A DNA stretch of 64,000 nt from Oscheius onirici (lineage: Eukaryota; Nematoda; Chromadorea; Rhabditida; Rhabditidae). The notes below the pieces were generated by a model. That model saw nothing but the letters and a program-made list of their open reading frames with translations. It was not told the origin of the DNA and searched no databases. Below are positions 32,894 through 45,164 of this stretch, piece by piece (position 1 is the first letter of the stretch; each line of letters begins with the position of its first letter). Position numbers and translations under genes: made by a program. The stretch spans positions 6,634,064 to 6,698,063 of the forward strand of contig OW051468.1 of NCBI GenBank assembly GCA_932521025.1, in the 5' to 3' direction.

Positions 32894-35800
32894 ATGATGT
32901 CTGATGGTCATTCAGACACGGAAGATGCAATCTTAGGAGCTGATAATTTTGTTCCGGCTGAATGTAAGTCCAGAGTTTATTAATTTTACCCTTTTTTTTA
33001 TTCTAGATATCAGACAGAAACTCCAAAATGTCCGAACGGGAGATGAAACAAGGCATCTGAAAGTGCTGAGGTCGGAGATGAGTGCTCTGAACAATGCCTC
33101 TCAGGATCTGCTCAAAAACAACGTCTTTCAGAACTATCAGCAGTTTATCGACTCATCCAAAGAGATTTCTGGTTCTTTTTTCTTTTCCTTTTCAATTATC
33201 TATTTTCCAGCCCTAGAAAGAGAAATCTATCAACTCAGTTCACTGCTCAGTGACCAGAAACAACTTATCGAGAACCTCGTCCTCATGACTGGTATTTTCC
33301 CAATTACTTTTTAGTACAAGGCGGTTCAGGAGACGACAAAGTGTCCATCAATACCCAGTCGAGTCACTCGACCACTTCCACAACAAATCCAATTCAGTAC
33401 ATTATGCAGAAGATGGACGGGGTTTCGGTGAGAACATTTCTTACAGTTTCAGTGACAGTCTCTTTCAGAGCATTCTAAACAATCTGCGCACGAGTGACCG
33501 AGTCATTCTTCATGGCGAAATGGTGCTCTTGGACGGGGAGACCAAGCAGCCATTGGAAAAGAATTTTCTGGTTCTCTTGACCGACAGACTACTCATCGGA
33601 TCCTCTGCAAAATCTGGAAAATACAGGTACTATTGCGTCTAGAGAATCTCATATAGATTTCATTGTAGTCTAGAGTCAACATTCTCTCTCAACAATCTAG
33701 CCGCGGTCAATGTAAAAGACAGAAGTGGCGCTCAGGAACAGATTCTCAAACTCTTGATATTTCCAGAGCAGAAGTGAGTCTTGAAAAAATAGAAGGGACA
33801 AAGAACAATTCTAGATACTACCGATGCGAGAACGCCAGAACAAAAAAGTTGTGGCTGGACGAGGTCGAACAGGCCAAGAAGAGTCTTCACCACGAGGGCA
33901 GTCTGGCCAGACAGGCTACAATCAGAGGCAAAAGGAAGACGGTACAGGAGAGACTGAGACAGGCTAAAGAGACCCCTATTCTAATCGAAGAGGGCAAGAC
34001 TGAGGAGGACATCAGTGAGTGATATACAGATTTATCAAACCTTCTTACAGACGAAGAAGACTTGCTATGGCTGGAAGAGCTCCCTGCCGAAATTGATGAC
34101 TGTATAGCCCATCGAGATATGGACCGTGCAGTCGATCTGCTTCTGGAATGGAAGCAGTGCAAGACCAAAAATGCCACATTTGATGCTCAACTGACTGTCC
34201 GAAAGAACCAAGTGATCCAGCTTCTCAGTGAGGATGTACGTCGGCCAGGGGCTGTTCACGGCGGACCGAGAGCCATGAAAAAGGCCAGAATTCTTCTGAC
34301 CGCTTTGGGAAGAGGTGAGTCTCCATTGACTTTGGTTCTTTGCGAGAACCTTGGCTTACATTTTGCATGCCAAAGTTTATTAACTTATCAACAACAAGAT
34401 TGGCAACGCCCTTCCAGGGCTAAAGTATAAGTGCATGACTTCGCTCTGTCACGGAGCCCTAGTCGTGGTTTCCCTTTCATTCCTCCTTTGTTACTCTCCC
34501 CCAGTCACTTTCGCTGACCCTTCAAAGAAAATTGTATTGGAACCCGCTCCCTCCCAAGCCTAATTTCAAAAGGTAGGACATGAACGGGTCGCCTGGCCCG
34601 TTCCTAGCTTTAGTAAATCTCAGTCCTACTGTCCTTTCCCTTCTCCCTTTGCCACTCCGTTCCAGTCACCCCCTATCCCTCCAAAGAAACTACCAGTCGT
34701 TAGAACACTTCGCGCACTTGCTTTTCCTGTCGCGACTTGTTAAAAACTAATTTGCGCACAAAGCTCCCCTACAATTAAAGCCTCAGACACACACATACAC
34801 ACACAGAGACGCGAGAGGATTTTTAAGTGGATTCTATCATTCGAAGCATTTTGATTGAGTATTCAATTCTTGCGGTGAGAACCGATATAACGACAGACAG
34901 TTTAAAAGAACTGTCTTACATCTTCTTATTATAGGAACCTATGCTCTGGATCTGTATCTCCGTCGTCGAAGTGCTCTCCAACGAGCTGCTACGAAAGAAA
35001 TTGCCATTTCTGAAGAACCACTCTCTTATGTCCGACATCTGTGTCTCGTTTACAGTCAAGCTGTCCAAGATGTCGTCAGCGAGTTCAACAACCAGCCACA
35101 GACATTTGCCCAAGTTATCCGATGGTGTTCTCAGGAACTCAGTGTGCTTCTTTCACTCATACGGAGACACGTAATTGGTGCGCGTTGACTATCTTTTATT
35201 TGGGCTTTCTCATTGAAAATACAGAACTGGGTTCCCGTTGGCCCCTGTCAGAATTTCTTTGACGCTTTACTGATTCAGTTCACTGTCTCTTCCAGAAGTT
35301 GCTCCCACAATTGCCGTTCTCTCCCACATCTGGAGGCGTCTGATGGACATGATGGGAAAGTTGACAGAGATCGGGGCTGAACTCCGCTTTGAGGTCAAGA
35401 CCAGTCTATTTTCTTGTTACACAGACTTTTTAGGTAGATCGACTTCTGGATGGTCCTCTGACTCACGCTCTCAACACAAACTTTAGCAACATTATGGACG
35501 GAATCAAGCTCAGAATGACTGTAAGTTTTAACAAATTACATTTTCTGTTCAAATAAAGGCACGACTTCTGGGTCGTTTTTCAGAATTAAGGAGTGATTAG
35601 CCAAATTAGCATGTTCTGAGAAGTTGTAGAGAATTTTATGAGAAATAACTTTTCAGAACAGTGCAATGGTAAACAAATGTCGTCTTGTCCCCTAAAATAG
35701 AAGGTTGTATAAATTTATTTTCCAGGAAGAGAGATGGCGACCAATGATAGCTGAATCAGAGGCGGGATTGGCCCGAATACTCGAGGAATTGAGTGATCTC

Positions 35801-36264
35801 GGCTTGAATGTCGACTGGACAATGGCCTCAAAAGACACTCTGAATCTGTCTTCTCACGTCATCGGTTTCGCCAGAGCTGCTCATACTCTTTCCAGAGACT
35901 TGTCTCCGTTCCACGAGTTCGTTCTTCTTTCCTTCTCGCAAATATTGGAAAGTTACAGTAGTCCCTTGTTCCCCGTCTGTGAAAAGCATTGCATTCACAT
36001 GTGGCTAGACTATTTGGAACACTTGAGCTCGAGCATCTGCGACAGCACCGTCTTCGCCTATTCCACTACTTTTATCCTTACTCAGGTTCGTACTACCAGT
36101 AATTTTATAATGCTAGAACACAGGTGTTGCCGCTGTGCGAACAGACCATGTGGGGACAGGGAGCCGACGACATCTCCTCCGTCTTGAGCCGACGCTACCC
36201 TAAACTGGTGCCTTATGCTAAAGAAGAGAGTGATGAGGATGATGAAGAGGTGGCTCACGTGTAA
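32894..36264 (+). CDS. exoc-8: Exocyst complex component 8 (EXO84)
   Basis: EXO84 is one of eight exocyst subunits that tether secretory vesicles to the plasma membrane. The start MMSDGHSDTEDAILG follows an ATATTTCAG acceptor. An N-terminal coiled coil reads YIRQKLQNVRTGDETRHLKV through LEREIYQLSSLLSDQKQLIE. The PH domain includes RVILHGEMVLLDGETKQPLE, NFLVLLTDRLLIGS and TKKLWLDEVEQAK. The helical C-terminal bundle begins LLWLEELPAEIDDCIAHRDM (the Exo84 C-terminal domain signature) and continues through ALDLYLRRRSALQRA, VIRWCSQELSVLLSLI, GLNVDWTMASKDTLNLSSHV and FILTQ-VLPLCEQTMWGQG. It ends in an acidic EESDEDDEEVAHV. A large intron (about 34315-34934) carries a dispersed repeat copy. About 690 residues, in the usual range. 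Confidence 0.9.
34430..34840. repeat. Dispersed repeat copy within the exoc-8 intron
   Basis: This C/T-rich sequence ends TTTGCGCACAAAGCTCCCC, AATTAAAGCCTCAGACAC, a CA microsatellite, CAGAGACGCGAGAGG and TTTTTAAGTGGATT. The same blocks occur in the same order at about 18600-18775. Internally, two C/T-rich units of roughly 180 bases, each with TCCAAAGAAA or TTCAAAGAAA, look like a degenerate tandem duplication. Confidence 0.5.
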
Positions 36265-36350
36265 ATTGTATTAAAGCGAATATAATTTTTTGAACGTGTA
36301 TTTGACAAACATAATCAAAGTCAAGAGATCGAGAGTGGGACGGGAGGGAT

Positions 36351-38756
36351 TTAATCGCTGTCAGAGTCGGCCGAATCATTTTCCTCGCTCTCTTCCTTTG
36401 CAGCACTGGGTTTCTTCTTCTTGTCATCTTCGGACGAGTCGTCGGAATCGCTGATGTATTCTTTCGACTTGGCTTTTGAAGGAGATCTACAAATTATTCT
36501 TCACAAAGGTAAAAAGAGTGATCTCACGGTCCAGAAGTCTTTTTCGGACTTTTCGTCTTTTTCGGCGAGGAAGTTGTAGCACTTCCACCATTCTTCTTGT
36601 ATTCCTTCATCTCCTTCTCGTATCTTTCCTTGTCCTTGGCAGCCTTCTCAGCGTAGGGCTTCTTGTCCTCTTCGGACATCTTATTCCACATCTCGCCGGC
36701 TCTCTTGGTCACATCAGTGACGGAATCGCCGTCCTTCTTGATCGTACTTCTGTTCTCCGTCATCCAGATCATGTAGCCAGACATTCCTCTCTTCGGAGCA
36801 TTTGGATCCTTCTTCTCTCTCTTCTTGCGCTTTCCGTCCTTCTCCTTTTCTTCTCGAGGCTTTCGTTCCTTTGCCGGCTTTGAACTTCGCTCCTTTTCTG
36901 CAAATTCTGTGAAATTTTTTTTTACAAAACAAGGAAAATAACCTTTCTTCTCCTTCTTGACCTTCTTTTTCGGTGCTTCATCATCGTCTCCGCCACTGCC
37001 ACTTCCGTCACTACTAGCAGCATCGGAATCGTATTCCTCATCCGGCTCGGATCCACTGCCTTCCGATGAAACTTCAGTTCGCTCCTTGGCCCGTTTCTTC
37101 AGATCCTCGTCCAGATCGTAATCCTCATCCTCACTGTCCGACTCGCTTTCCTGGCCACGGACTTTGCCCTCGGCCTTGACAGCTTCCTTGTATGGGTCAT
37201 GCTCGTCGTCACTTCCGGCAAACGAGTCCTCAGCATAGCGACGATCCTGAATTTATCGGTTGAACTAAAAGGAACAAACAAAACTAACCATTTTCTTGGC
37301 GTTTCTGATTCTGAGCTTCTTTTGTTCGACATAGTCGTAGAGCTTGTTGTATTCATCCTTCTCCACACTGTTGAAGGTCATAGTTTGCCCGGATTTCAGT
37401 TCCAGCTCGAAATCGAAAGATCTTGTGGATCCGTCAGAACGGGCGAAATGAACAGACGAAATTTCCTCGAAGCGGAGGTACATCGGTGGCTTATGAATGT
37501 AGAGGAAGCCCTTCTCGAGAGGATACAGTAAGCCGGAGGCCTGCTTGTGAGCACATTGGACGGCAGGCGTTCCGGAATGTCTAAATCGACGATTAGAATC
37601 AACAAGAAGTAAATAACTAACCCAACAAAGTTTCCAGGAACTGTAACCTTCATGTTGCAAAGAACACGGAAAAGTCTGGACATGACTTCGAAAACCGGAC
37701 CTTCCATGTCTTTAGTGAGCTTATTGTTGTATTGTTCGGCAAGCTGTTGATCTGTAAGGCCGAGTTCGAACTCGATTTCATCCTCTCTCAAGAATTCCAG
37801 GACGAGATAATGGTAGCGAGTCTGTCCCTGACGGATGGGAGGATTCAACGAGAGCTGAAAAACAAACATTGTTTGTCGAGAAAAATCAGCTTCATACCAC
37901 AAAGAAGACGTGACGGCCGTCCTTGTGGGGCACGAGAAAGAGACGCATAATCGTCTTGATGGGAATTTTGTAGTCGTACGTCTTTCCATGGAGCGAGACA
38001 TGATTTGGATAGATTTTAATGTCGTAACGGCCTCGAGGTGTGGTGCAGAGAATTTGTGGGAGAGCGGCGATCGGCTGACCGGAATCTGTCTCAATTCCGG
38101 CATATTGCAAGACGGCACGTCGGAATTCCTCAACCGGGTCGTCATCCTCTTCGGCTTCGGGATTGTTCGGCATATGGAAGCGCATTTCGATTAGAGCCGT
38201 CGGGCAGTCGTCATTTTGATGGAACTCGAGAGTCGCTTCACTTTTGCTGGCCAGACAATTGGACACATTTGAAAGAGGAATCTCGAAGACCGGCTTGTCA
38301 TCCTCAATGAACTCGAGATATTTTCCGTCAACATTTGTACGACCGTAGTTGAAGCCCTTCAAAGTATACTGGTTATCCTCAATATCTTGATTCCAATGTC
38401 GGCTTGAGAACGATTTGATTTTCTCGAAATCCTGAGAAGTAAGATTTTTCTAGCGGCAAACAAATCAATCCTACCGATTCTTTAAAGCCTCCAAATCGTA
38501 TTCTGTCTCCGTCAGCAGAGACAACCTTCAATCCGGGCTTATTTCCGAGTCTCTGCCAGCATATTTGATTGATTTCCGAGCTGCCGATGGTAATTACTTT
38601 GCCCGTCTGGTCGTTCTTGAAAATTATCTGATTTTCTCCCAGTTTTACTTTGCCAGGGTTCTGAAAAACACTGCTTATGCAAAATTAAGGCTTTCTTACT
38701 AGAACTCCCATATCTTCGATGAAGATATTTCCAAATTCGAGGGCGCCATCAGCCAT
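36351..38756 (-). CDS. SSRP1: FACT complex subunit SSRP1
   Basis: SSRP1 pairs with SPT16 to form FACT, which loosens and reassembles nucleosomes during transcription and replication. The start [17 protein letters not shown] is at 38756. The N-terminal/dimerisation domain includes [20 protein letters not shown]; the PH-like tandem module includes [39 protein letters not shown] and [21 protein letters not shown] long acidic linker ([20 protein letters not shown]) follows, then a basic stretch and an HMG box, [20 protein letters not shown] to [20 protein letters not shown], and a short acidic tail ending NDSADSD at 36351. This is the metazoan SSRP1 layout with the HMG box in one polypeptide. C. 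elegans has two such genes (hmg-3, hmg-4). SPT16 lies at the right edge of the window. Confidence 0.96.
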
Positions 38757-39237
38757 TCTACTGAAATAAAATTTATATGCAAGATATCGTTGGAAGTGAT
38801 AATAACTGCCAAGCTAAACATCCTTCGACTGAAAAAAAAGACAGAAATCGAATGAAGAGCAGTAATTTCACGGAAAAGAACTGCTGAAAACGGAAATGAG
38901 ACGTTTGAGCTAAAATGTTGCTTTCGAAATGGCGCGAAAACAAGACGTTCACGCACTTTTGCGTACAAACAGGTTGACAAGATCTGATGAGGGAACAGGA
39001 TGAGTGTTTCCGGTTTCTATATAGAAGTTTTCAGATCCTAAGGGATTAAACAATTAATCCTACTGCAAAGCATAAAATAGCCGGCAATCATCAAAAATAA
39101 ATAAACCTATATGTATAAAATACATAAGCCTTTGAGTAATAAACCCTGGTCCTATCGCGAAAACGCACTTTGTAAACAAGAACACTGCGTCTCCACAGCA
39201 ATGCAACGGAGAACCCATAGTCTAGCCAGTTAGCACA
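38757..39237. other. Divergent spacer between SSRP1 and RTN4IP1
   Basis: About 480 AT-rich bases separate the two start codons, so it should contain both promoters. No coding segment was seen. Confidence 0.4.
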
Positions 39238-40630
39238 ATGTTCTTCTTCGCATCCAGAAGATTTTCTTCTGGAATGGCCAACGAGATGAGAGCCTGGCTG
39301 GTCGACACTCCTTCTGCCCCAATACAGCTCAAAACAACCAGTATTCCTACAATAACTCATCCAAAACAGGTTCTAATCAAGGTTCAAGTGGGAATTTTGT
39401 CTAAAAAGCTTTTGAAAAGCCACATTTAGGCTGCCAGCGTGAATCCATTGGATACTGTCATGGTTGACGGTTACGGTAATGAGATACTTTCCAAATGGAA
39501 ACAACTAGCTTATTGGGATAGTACAGCAGCTCGTTTCCCTCTAATTCCCGGTCGAGACTGCTCAGGTGTGATTGAAGCAGTCGGAGGTGCAGTTACTCAT
39601 CTGAAACCGGGCGATAAGGTGAGATTTCTGGAAGAGAGTAAAAGAAAGGTCTAGGTGATGTCCGTCGTAGCAGCTATTGAGCAGGGCAGTCACGCTGAAT
39701 ATGTTTTGACAGAGTCGACTTCTTGTGCAACGATCCCTTCCGGATTGAACTTTGTCGAAGCTGCGGCTCTTCCATATGCAGCCTCAACAGCATGGGCAGC
39801 TTTGGTCACGTTTGCGAGGATGGATCCTACAAAGAAACCGAGTAAGAAACTGAATTATAATCTTCAAGAACTTCTTTCGCGAAGCTCTAGGTTTCTTCTA
39901 AAAACAGCCGCAGAAAAAAAAACATCTGGTCTTCCAATGATTGAAGGAAGAACCATAAGAACTCTTCATCTTTCAGAGGAACGAGTGCTTGTCCACGGCG
40001 GTGCTGGAGGAGTCGGCTCCATGGCCATTCAGTTACTGAAGGCTTGGGGAGTTGAAAAGGTCGTGACTACCTGTTCTCTGGACAGTTTCGAGCTGGTAAA
40101 AAGTCTCGGAGCCATTCCGGTTGACTATCGAGCTCAGGACGTGACCGATCAACTAATTGACCAAGGTCCTTTTGAAGTCGTATTCAGCTGTGTGGACTCG
40201 GATTTGTCTAGATGGAGTGACACGGTAAGAGTACAGCGAGAAACCGAAAAGAGCGGTTTAGATCATGGGAGTTTGGAGGAACAGTGTCCACGTCTCGGTA
40301 GTCAGTCCCTTACTGAATGAGACCGATCGACATGGTCTTCTTCCGGGTCTCGCCACGACTTTTGCTCAATACTTCAACAGAAGTTGTGAGGTAATAAGCT
40401 TGCTCTTGTTCTCTCAAAACAAGATTCAGAAAACCAAACAGGGCCGTTGGTTCTCCTACGCCTACTTTATGCCCAACGAGCAGTGTCTTCAACAAGTCAA
40501 ACAGTTTGTGGAGGAGAAAAAAATTAAACCGATTGTGGAAAAGGTTTACGGGTTCGAGGAGCTTCCTTCTGCTTACGAAAAGGTCAAGAATCTCAGAGGA
40601 CGCGGCAAAACTGTCATCTCTTTCCAATAA
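39238..40630 (+). CDS. RTN4IP1: RTN4IP1-type mitochondrial NAD(P)H oxidoreductase
   Basis: This is a medium-chain dehydrogenase/reductase of the quinone oxidoreductase type; the mammalian protein supports ubiquinone biosynthesis in mitochondria. The start MFFFASRRFSSGMANEMRAW looks like a mitochondrial presequence. Exons give AASVNPLDTVMVDGYGNEIL, FPLIPGRDCSGVIEAVGG, GSHAEYVLTESTSCATIPSG and AALPYAASTAWAALV (typical MDR segments), the Rossmann dinucleotide motif VLVHGGAGGVGSMAIQLLKA, AIPVDYRAQDVTDQL, and GRWFSYAYFMPNEQCLQQVK. The end is GFEELPSAYEKVKNLRGRGK followed by TVISFQ. VxGGxGGVG is the nucleotide-binding loop, and no zinc ligands are visible. In C. elegans the family member is rad-8, named for methyl viologen sensitivity (from memory). 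Length, about 385 residues, is normal. Confidence 0.9.
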
Positions 40631-41276
40631 CTATCGGTGCTAGTCGAGAAGAATAAACGGGTGCTAGAAGATAATCTGTAGCTGAATTCCAGGCAATCAT
40701 GTTACAAAGGGGAAGAACAGTTTGGATTTTGATAGCCAAAGTTGTGGGGACATCAAATAAATAGGAAAAAACAGGACTGGAAGATAAAAGACATTAGAAA
40801 ACTGTGCTACACAAACAAAACAATGAAGACTAGAATCGGTAGTCTGACTTCTGTGCTGACAAGTTATGCATGGGTAAGTCGCTAAAATTGAAAGTAATCA
40901 AAAGTAAAAGTTGAAGAAACGTTACGAAAGTTTTCTCTATAATCAAAACACGTTTCGCTCCGTTTAAGTTTTAAATTGTTTGTTCGAATTACAGTACGAA
41001 CAATGCTCTCTCATGAAAGAGTCATCCTTTGCAGTGGCTCTAAACTAGATACTACTAGAACCGTTCTTAACTAACTCTTCTATGAAAGACCAATAGAGAA
41101 ATCAAACCATGTCTCTCTGCTTCTAGTACAAAAGCTCCAGACTGAACATCTGATTCTTCTAGTAATCATCATTTTCAAATGTATGCAAAGTCTGGATCAA
41201 AGAGCGCACAGTGTCCTCTCACCCTCACGGGTTACACAAGCTCTGCGTCAGTCTGTTTATGCTCAGTCCATCGAAA
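40631..41276. other. Spacer, no gene seen
   Basis: AT-rich spacer between RTN4IP1 and the SLC17-type gene. No coding segment or repeat was supported. Confidence 0.4.
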
Positions 41277-43188
41277 ATGTCTCAACATGAAGGTCTGGCC
41301 GTCTTATTCGGACGGACCCGCTACTTTGTACTCATTCTCTCTCTTCTATGCCTGACCTTCTCCTTCAGCAACCATCTGGTATTCAGTTTTACCGTAATCT
41401 GTATGCAAGATGTCATCGAACCCAGTCAAAATGGTCATCCAGATCTTATTATTTGCTTTAATAGAAACTTTAGAAACTCATTGGCTTCAGTCTACGACTG
41501 AACTCAATTCCCTATTTTCTGCTCTCGCGCTTGGATGTTTTCTTGGCACTCTGCCCATCAGTTTCCTTATTCAGCTCTGGGGAGTGAGGTACGCCTTCCG
41601 CTGCTTTTCGACCTAAACACGACAAAACTGGAAAACCGTTCTTTGAACCACTTCTGGATCCCCAATTTTAGAGTCACCTGTACAATTTACGGTCTACTAT
41701 CCTCTTTGGCAACTCTTCTCTTTCCCCTTTCAATCACCCTTGGATATCCTGCCGTCTTTGCTCTTCGAGTCATTCAAGGCATTCCCGTCTCCCTGTCCTA
41801 TCCAGCCCTGGGTCAGATTTCGTCACAATGGTCAACTGGCAAAGGACTCGGATCCTTTGTCGCTATTCTGTCCCTTCACATGCAGGTAAAGAGGATGTTG
41901 TGCCTAGATTTTGGTCCATAGTTCTGCTCCATTTTCACCATGCCCATCTCAAGCGTCTTCTGTGAAATTGGCTGGAGAGGCAGTTACTACTTCCACGGAA
42001 TTCTGTCGACTGTTTGCTTCCTCCTCTTTTTCTTCTTCTACCATGATCAGCCGAGCAAGCACAGGACAGTTTCCGACATCGAATTGGAAAGAATCTCGAG
42101 AGGAAAAGTCGAAGGAAGAAAGACTGTTCCTTACAGGTTCGAGGTTTATGGGACTGTCGAGAGTATAGGTTGTTAGAACAATCCTGTCAGACCCGTGTGT
42201 TTGGTCAATCTGGTCGACTTTGTTTGGGTCAACAATTGGCATCCAGCTGTTTCTCCTTTACGGTGAGACATTTTGAGTCGCAACAACAAAACTACTACAG
42301 GTCCAATCTACATGAACAAGGTTCTCGGTTTCGATATTCGAACGACAGGCTGGGGTACAGCCGTGCCTTTCCTTCTTGCAGCCGTTGTGAAGCTCATCAT
42401 TGGACCGATTTCCGATAAAGCCACATGTGTATCTGCCCGAACTCGGCTCGTCCTCTTCACAATCATCTCCCAATGGGGAATGGCTTGCTGTCTCGTAGCC
42501 ATGAGTCTGGTAAGGTGTCAATTGAGTCAAGACTCTGGACAAGACACATAGTTCTCTGGACTTTGTAACAGGGACTGAGTTGGAAGAATCTCTATCCCCT
42601 GATGCTCAGATGTGGTCTGGTAACAGAAACTTGAATTCGGATGTTACGGTAGTTAGACGAGTAAGAGTAAGAATTGGTTCGCAACAGTCCCAAATCCAAA
42701 GTTCATCATTGGAAAGCTTATGATGCTTGGTGATTGGTTCCATTGGAAAAATACAGACTTTCTGCCAGATTGGGCAGAAATATTCTCAAAATCAATACAA
42801 ATGCCCTATTTCCAGACTTCCTCTCCGACTATTGCTCGTTGGTCCTACACTGCTGCCATTGTTTTCAGTGGAGTTATTTGCGTCGGCTCGATTCGAGGAG
42901 CTTCTATGGTCTACCGTAACCACGTTCAGTATGTTCAGATCCAGTTCCTGAGTTAGACTTTTTTTTAGTTTCGTGATGGCAGTTGCCTCTCTCCTCCTCG
43001 TACTCATTGTTCTTTGTCTTCCACTGGCCGTGGCGATGATCTGTCCCACCAATTCTCCAGACGAATGGTCGCGTCTGATGATCTACACAGCTGTCACTGT
43101 CACAATTGGATCCACTCCCTACATCTTCTTTGCTAGGGACAAGCCATTGACTGAAGTGTCTTTAGTGCAAAAGAATGATCTTCAGTGA
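41277..43188 (+). CDS. SLC17-type anion/organic anion transporter (MFS)
   Basis: A 12-helix major facilitator of the SLC17 family (sialin, vesicular glutamate or phosphate transporters). The start MSQHEGLAVLFGRTRYFVLI leads into helix 1. Exons give STTELNSLFSALALGCFLGT and LPISFLIQLWGVR (helix 2 with the family GTLP motif), GYPAVFALRVIQGI, YPALGQISSQWSTGKG, a helix with EIGWRGSYYFHGI, then a charged central loop SDIELERISRGK. The second half has GPIYMNKVLGFDIRTTGWGT, VPFLLAAVVKLIIGPISDKA, ARTRLVLFTIISQWG, RWSYTAAIVFSGVICVGSIR and MICPTNSPDEWSRLMIYTAV. The end is SNTPYIFF-like (GSTPYIFFARDKPLTEV), in place of the FxxFGSGEVQ ending of many SLC17 proteins. The substrate cannot be inferred. Exons around 42560-42760 are uncertain. 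Confidence 0.8.
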
Positions 43189-45164
43189 CTTCTGGCATTT
43201 CTCTCCTTATCTTTCTTATTATCATATATATTGTGTACCAAATTCAAAGACTCTTCTGACGAATTTTTGAGATGAGACCACTGCAAACAACTTGAATTGT
43301 ATGAGGAAGTCAAAAAACACAGTATACAACCCGGATTGGATTCGTTCTAGTCGAGAAATCGACCTTTCACTGGCTCACACTGGTGGTCAAGTCAACAGAA
43401 AAAAAACCCCATGAACTTAAGAACGAGTTACTCTCTAGACACTGTGAGACTTCAGTTTAGTCATTTTCCTTATCTTCCTCCCGAAATTCAGCTTTGCCTA
43501 TGCGGCTTCACAAAAATCCGTCTGTTTGCCCTCTCCTTCAACGCACTTTCAGCATGTGTGTGTTCTATCGTGTTTCCGGGAGGAAACGAGCATGTTCCCA
43601 CAGACTTTTTCAATTACTCCCTCACATTGCATCTTGGCTATAACAGACGGAAACTACTGGGAGAGACAGTCATCTTTTTGCCCAGTCATGCAGCCAATCT
43701 CCGGAGTTCGCACCTAATCCGGCCGTTGCTAGGCAGTGTATCAGACAAGTCTTGCCGCCAACGCAGACTTTTGCTCACGATCTTTTTCCGGGAAAAGACT
43801 TTGATCATTTTGTCTTATGGGAGAGAAGTCCGCCAGAATAAGAGTTTCGGTCTCAAAAATCGAGACATACATAACTGTTTGGAGTTGGTCTGTTTCTGAT
43901 CTCAACTTTTCTTTCAGAAATTTTGCTGTATTTTTTATTCACAAATCTCTGGCAAAAGCAGTGCGAGCAAACAGAATTCCTGCTGGAGGTATGAGTGCGA
44001 GTTGAATAAAAAATTCATTCTTCCCGCAATTTCAAAACAACGATTGACGCATTGACAATTTTTTTCTCAGAGTTTTTCTCTTCACGTTTTCTTTTCTCTT
44101 CCGTTTCCCTGATACTTATGAAATTTCATTTTTCTTTAGATTAAATGTCTGCAAACACCTATCATTCATTGAAAAATCGATTGTGTCGTTGCTGTTTGAT
44201 ATTTTCCTACAATTATTAACTGCTGTCATGCCAAAATCTTGCCTTTGCGTGATATTCTTATTGCTCAAAATTTCGATAAGCTGTTGCCTTTTGGATTTGT
44301 TTGCTTGGAATGGGCTCTGAGGCGAGCGGTCGCGCGACGCGTGCGCTCGATTCTGGTGTGCGATGGATTACTTGTCTTTAGAGAATCCCCTCTTTTCACC
44401 TCTTTCTGCCTTCTTGATGAAAATTATAATTGCCGTGACCTTCTCAACACCTTTTCAATGTTTTCACTTGTTATGAAACGAGCAAAAGTAAACAAAGCGC
44501 TTTATAGGCCATGACGTTGATAATGCTAATGAGACTGCCGGATAAATGACACATAACACTTACCGCAATTGGTCGCCCGTTCTTTCAAGCTTGTTTTTAT
44601 CGTTTGCCCTGCATTTACAGAATTCTATAAGAGTCATAACTTTGTTATGCTAGAATATTATAGCTGAGAAAGTCGCAAATTCCCATGAGACCTTTGTTGC
44701 CTTTGCGATAAAACACCATCTTTTTCCTGAATTGAAATTCCTGATGAGATTCATTGTTTCCATTGATTTTAGAGACAGTACGTGTTGTACTACGCCCTTT
44801 TAGTTGAAGGTCAACTTTTGGATCCTCTACTGCCCGTTCACGTTTCTCTCGCGAATGATTTGCCATCCTCTGCGATAAATCCTTATCATCAAACCGCAAA
44901 TATGTATTCTTTTTCCAATTCAGGGTCTCTATGTTATGACGAATTCAGTCCGGTAAAAACATGTTGCTCCTGCGCATGGAAAAGCGAGATAATCCGCCTC
45001 CCGAGCGTGATAGGTAGAATATTTGTATGCGCAGGCTTTCTGTACTTCAAATGATTCTTGTAATTGTACAATTGGCTACAATGTGATGTTGTGTAATGAT
45101 GGTCTGTCAAGGTTTGTCCTTTGATGCATCTGTGATAGTCTTGCCTTTTTGTAGATTTGATTTT
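43189..45164. other. 2 kb spacer upstream of csnk-1
   Basis: AT-rich. Several long frames are open by chance (for example 43411-43899 on the plus strand), but none shows splice-consistent neighbours or a recognisable domain. It may contain 5' non-coding exons of csnk-1. Confidence 0.35.

Noticed and set aside
40310..40627. 105-codon minus-strand open frame opposite the end of RTN4IP1
   Set aside because: Antisense shadow of conserved oxidoreductase exons.
43411..43899. 162-codon plus-strand open frame in the spacer before csnk-1
   Set aside because: No domain, no neighbouring exons, and a composition like translated AT-rich non-coding DNA.
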